Source of the DNA: Muribaculaceae bacterium
GTDB lineage: Bacteria; Bacteroidota; Bacteroidia; Bacteroidales; Muribaculaceae
Direction of reading: 5' to 3'
DNA: 14,175 nucleotides
NCBI GenBank assembly: GCA_017962285.1
Contig: JAGCVR010000116.1
Span: 1 to 14,175 of the forward strand
Shown: positions 13,795 to 14,175 of the stretch, in pieces
Layout of the letters: each line of letters begins with the position of its first letter
Position numbering within the stretch: the stretch's first letter is position 1
Notes under the pieces: generated by a model
Databases searched by the model: none
The model's input: only the letters and a program-made list of their open reading frames with translations
What the model was told of the DNA's origin: nothing
Translations under genes and position numbers: made by a program

Positions 13795-14175
13795 CCGTTC
13801 TCCTCCTCGCTCTCATCCTCTAATAAAACATTCACCCTGATGCGGACAGCCGTGCGGTCCACGTTGGTAATCACCGGGTCGGATATCTCCACGGATGTTA
13901 TCACGTGATTTGTGGTGCTGTAGTCGGTGATTGTGAAGAAATACATCACGCCGCACTCTTTCGACACGAAAAACGGCTTCGACTGATAATTGATTGTGAT
14001 GGTGTCGCGCAGATCTTTCACATCGGTATAGTCGAGCACAAACCTTGTCTGCTCTGCCGACGGTCTCAGCGGCAGGTAGAACTCACTCACCGTGGCAGTG
14101 TCCACAATCAGTGTGTCGCCAGGAGCTCCTATGGCATACACCGCAAGATTCTTTATCGACACGGCGGTCGTGCCC
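13791..14175 (-). CDS. DUF6452 family protein (N-terminus outside the window)
   Basis: The last 127 residues of a protein matching DUF6452 are present; the frame is open to the right edge (the sequence before SIKNL reads GTTAV), so the start lies beyond it. The GTG at 14162-14160 should not be taken as the start. Recognisable family-like segments are NLAVYAIGAPGDTLI, FYLPLRPSAEQTRFVLDYTD, and ECGVMYFFTI followed by a region ending in VITNVDR. In relatives the missing part usually carries a signal or lipoprotein peptide (known of the family, not seen here). It is the first visible gene of the DUF6452-DUF6048-ispD-recG string, and its stop overlaps the DUF6048 start as ATGA. The function is unknown; an envelope role with DUF6048 is inferred from pairing. 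Confidence 0.85.
   Translation of the reverse strand, partial: GTTAVSIKNLAVYAIGAPGDTLIVDTATVSEFYLPLRPSAEQTRFVLDYTDVKDLRDTITINYQSKPFFVSKECGVMYFFTITDYSTTNHVITSVEISDPVITNVDRTAVRIRVNVLLEDESEEENG

Overview
This window looks like chromosomal DNA from a member of the Bacteroidales. Muribaculaceae is my first guess and Prevotellaceae the second, by resemblance only. The evidence is threefold. Several intergenic regions carry the Bacteroidetes promoter form TTTG/TTG - about 19-20 nt - TAnnTTTG. A DUF6452-DUF6048-ispD-recG gene string is present. One large secreted protein ends in a tail resembling type IX (Por) secretion signals. No phage, plasmid, insertion sequence, CRISPR array, tRNA or rRNA was seen.

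Layout, left to right. The 3' end of rpoC (plus strand) closes at 480 and is followed by a strong intrinsic terminator. A 425-nt gap with several small hairpins leads to a 1271-aa secreted protein built from two copies of one large module (906-4721), which has its own strong terminator. A consensus promoter then drives two tandem deoxynucleoside kinases (4885-6164). They converge on the minus-strand anaerobic ribonucleotide reductase operon nrdD-nrdG (8929-6245), which has a textbook promoter at 9005-9035. A 404-nt gap beyond it holds A/T-rich direct repeats and GC-rich palindromes, including a run of similar hairpin units with different stems. Next on the minus strand are an unrecognised exported protein (10017-9334, own promoter) and a tightly packed operon running from the right edge: DUF6452, DUF6048, ispD, recG.

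How the genes fit together: the two kinases and NrdD/NrdG are two routes to DNA precursors, salvage of deoxynucleosides and anaerobic reduction of ribonucleotides. Both routes start from promoters with the identical -7 octamer TAACTTTG. The right-hand operon joins two exported proteins of unknown function to isoprenoid precursor synthesis (IspD) and replication-fork repair (RecG), with ATGA start-stop overlaps at two of its three junctions.

Most of the window is conserved housekeeping DNA. The points most worth a second look are the altered base-pocket residues in the first kinase, the duplicated secreted protein, the hairpin array near 9249-9328, and the pair of inverted palindromic elements on either side of nrdDG. 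I found no clear evidence of a wholly new multi-gene system.
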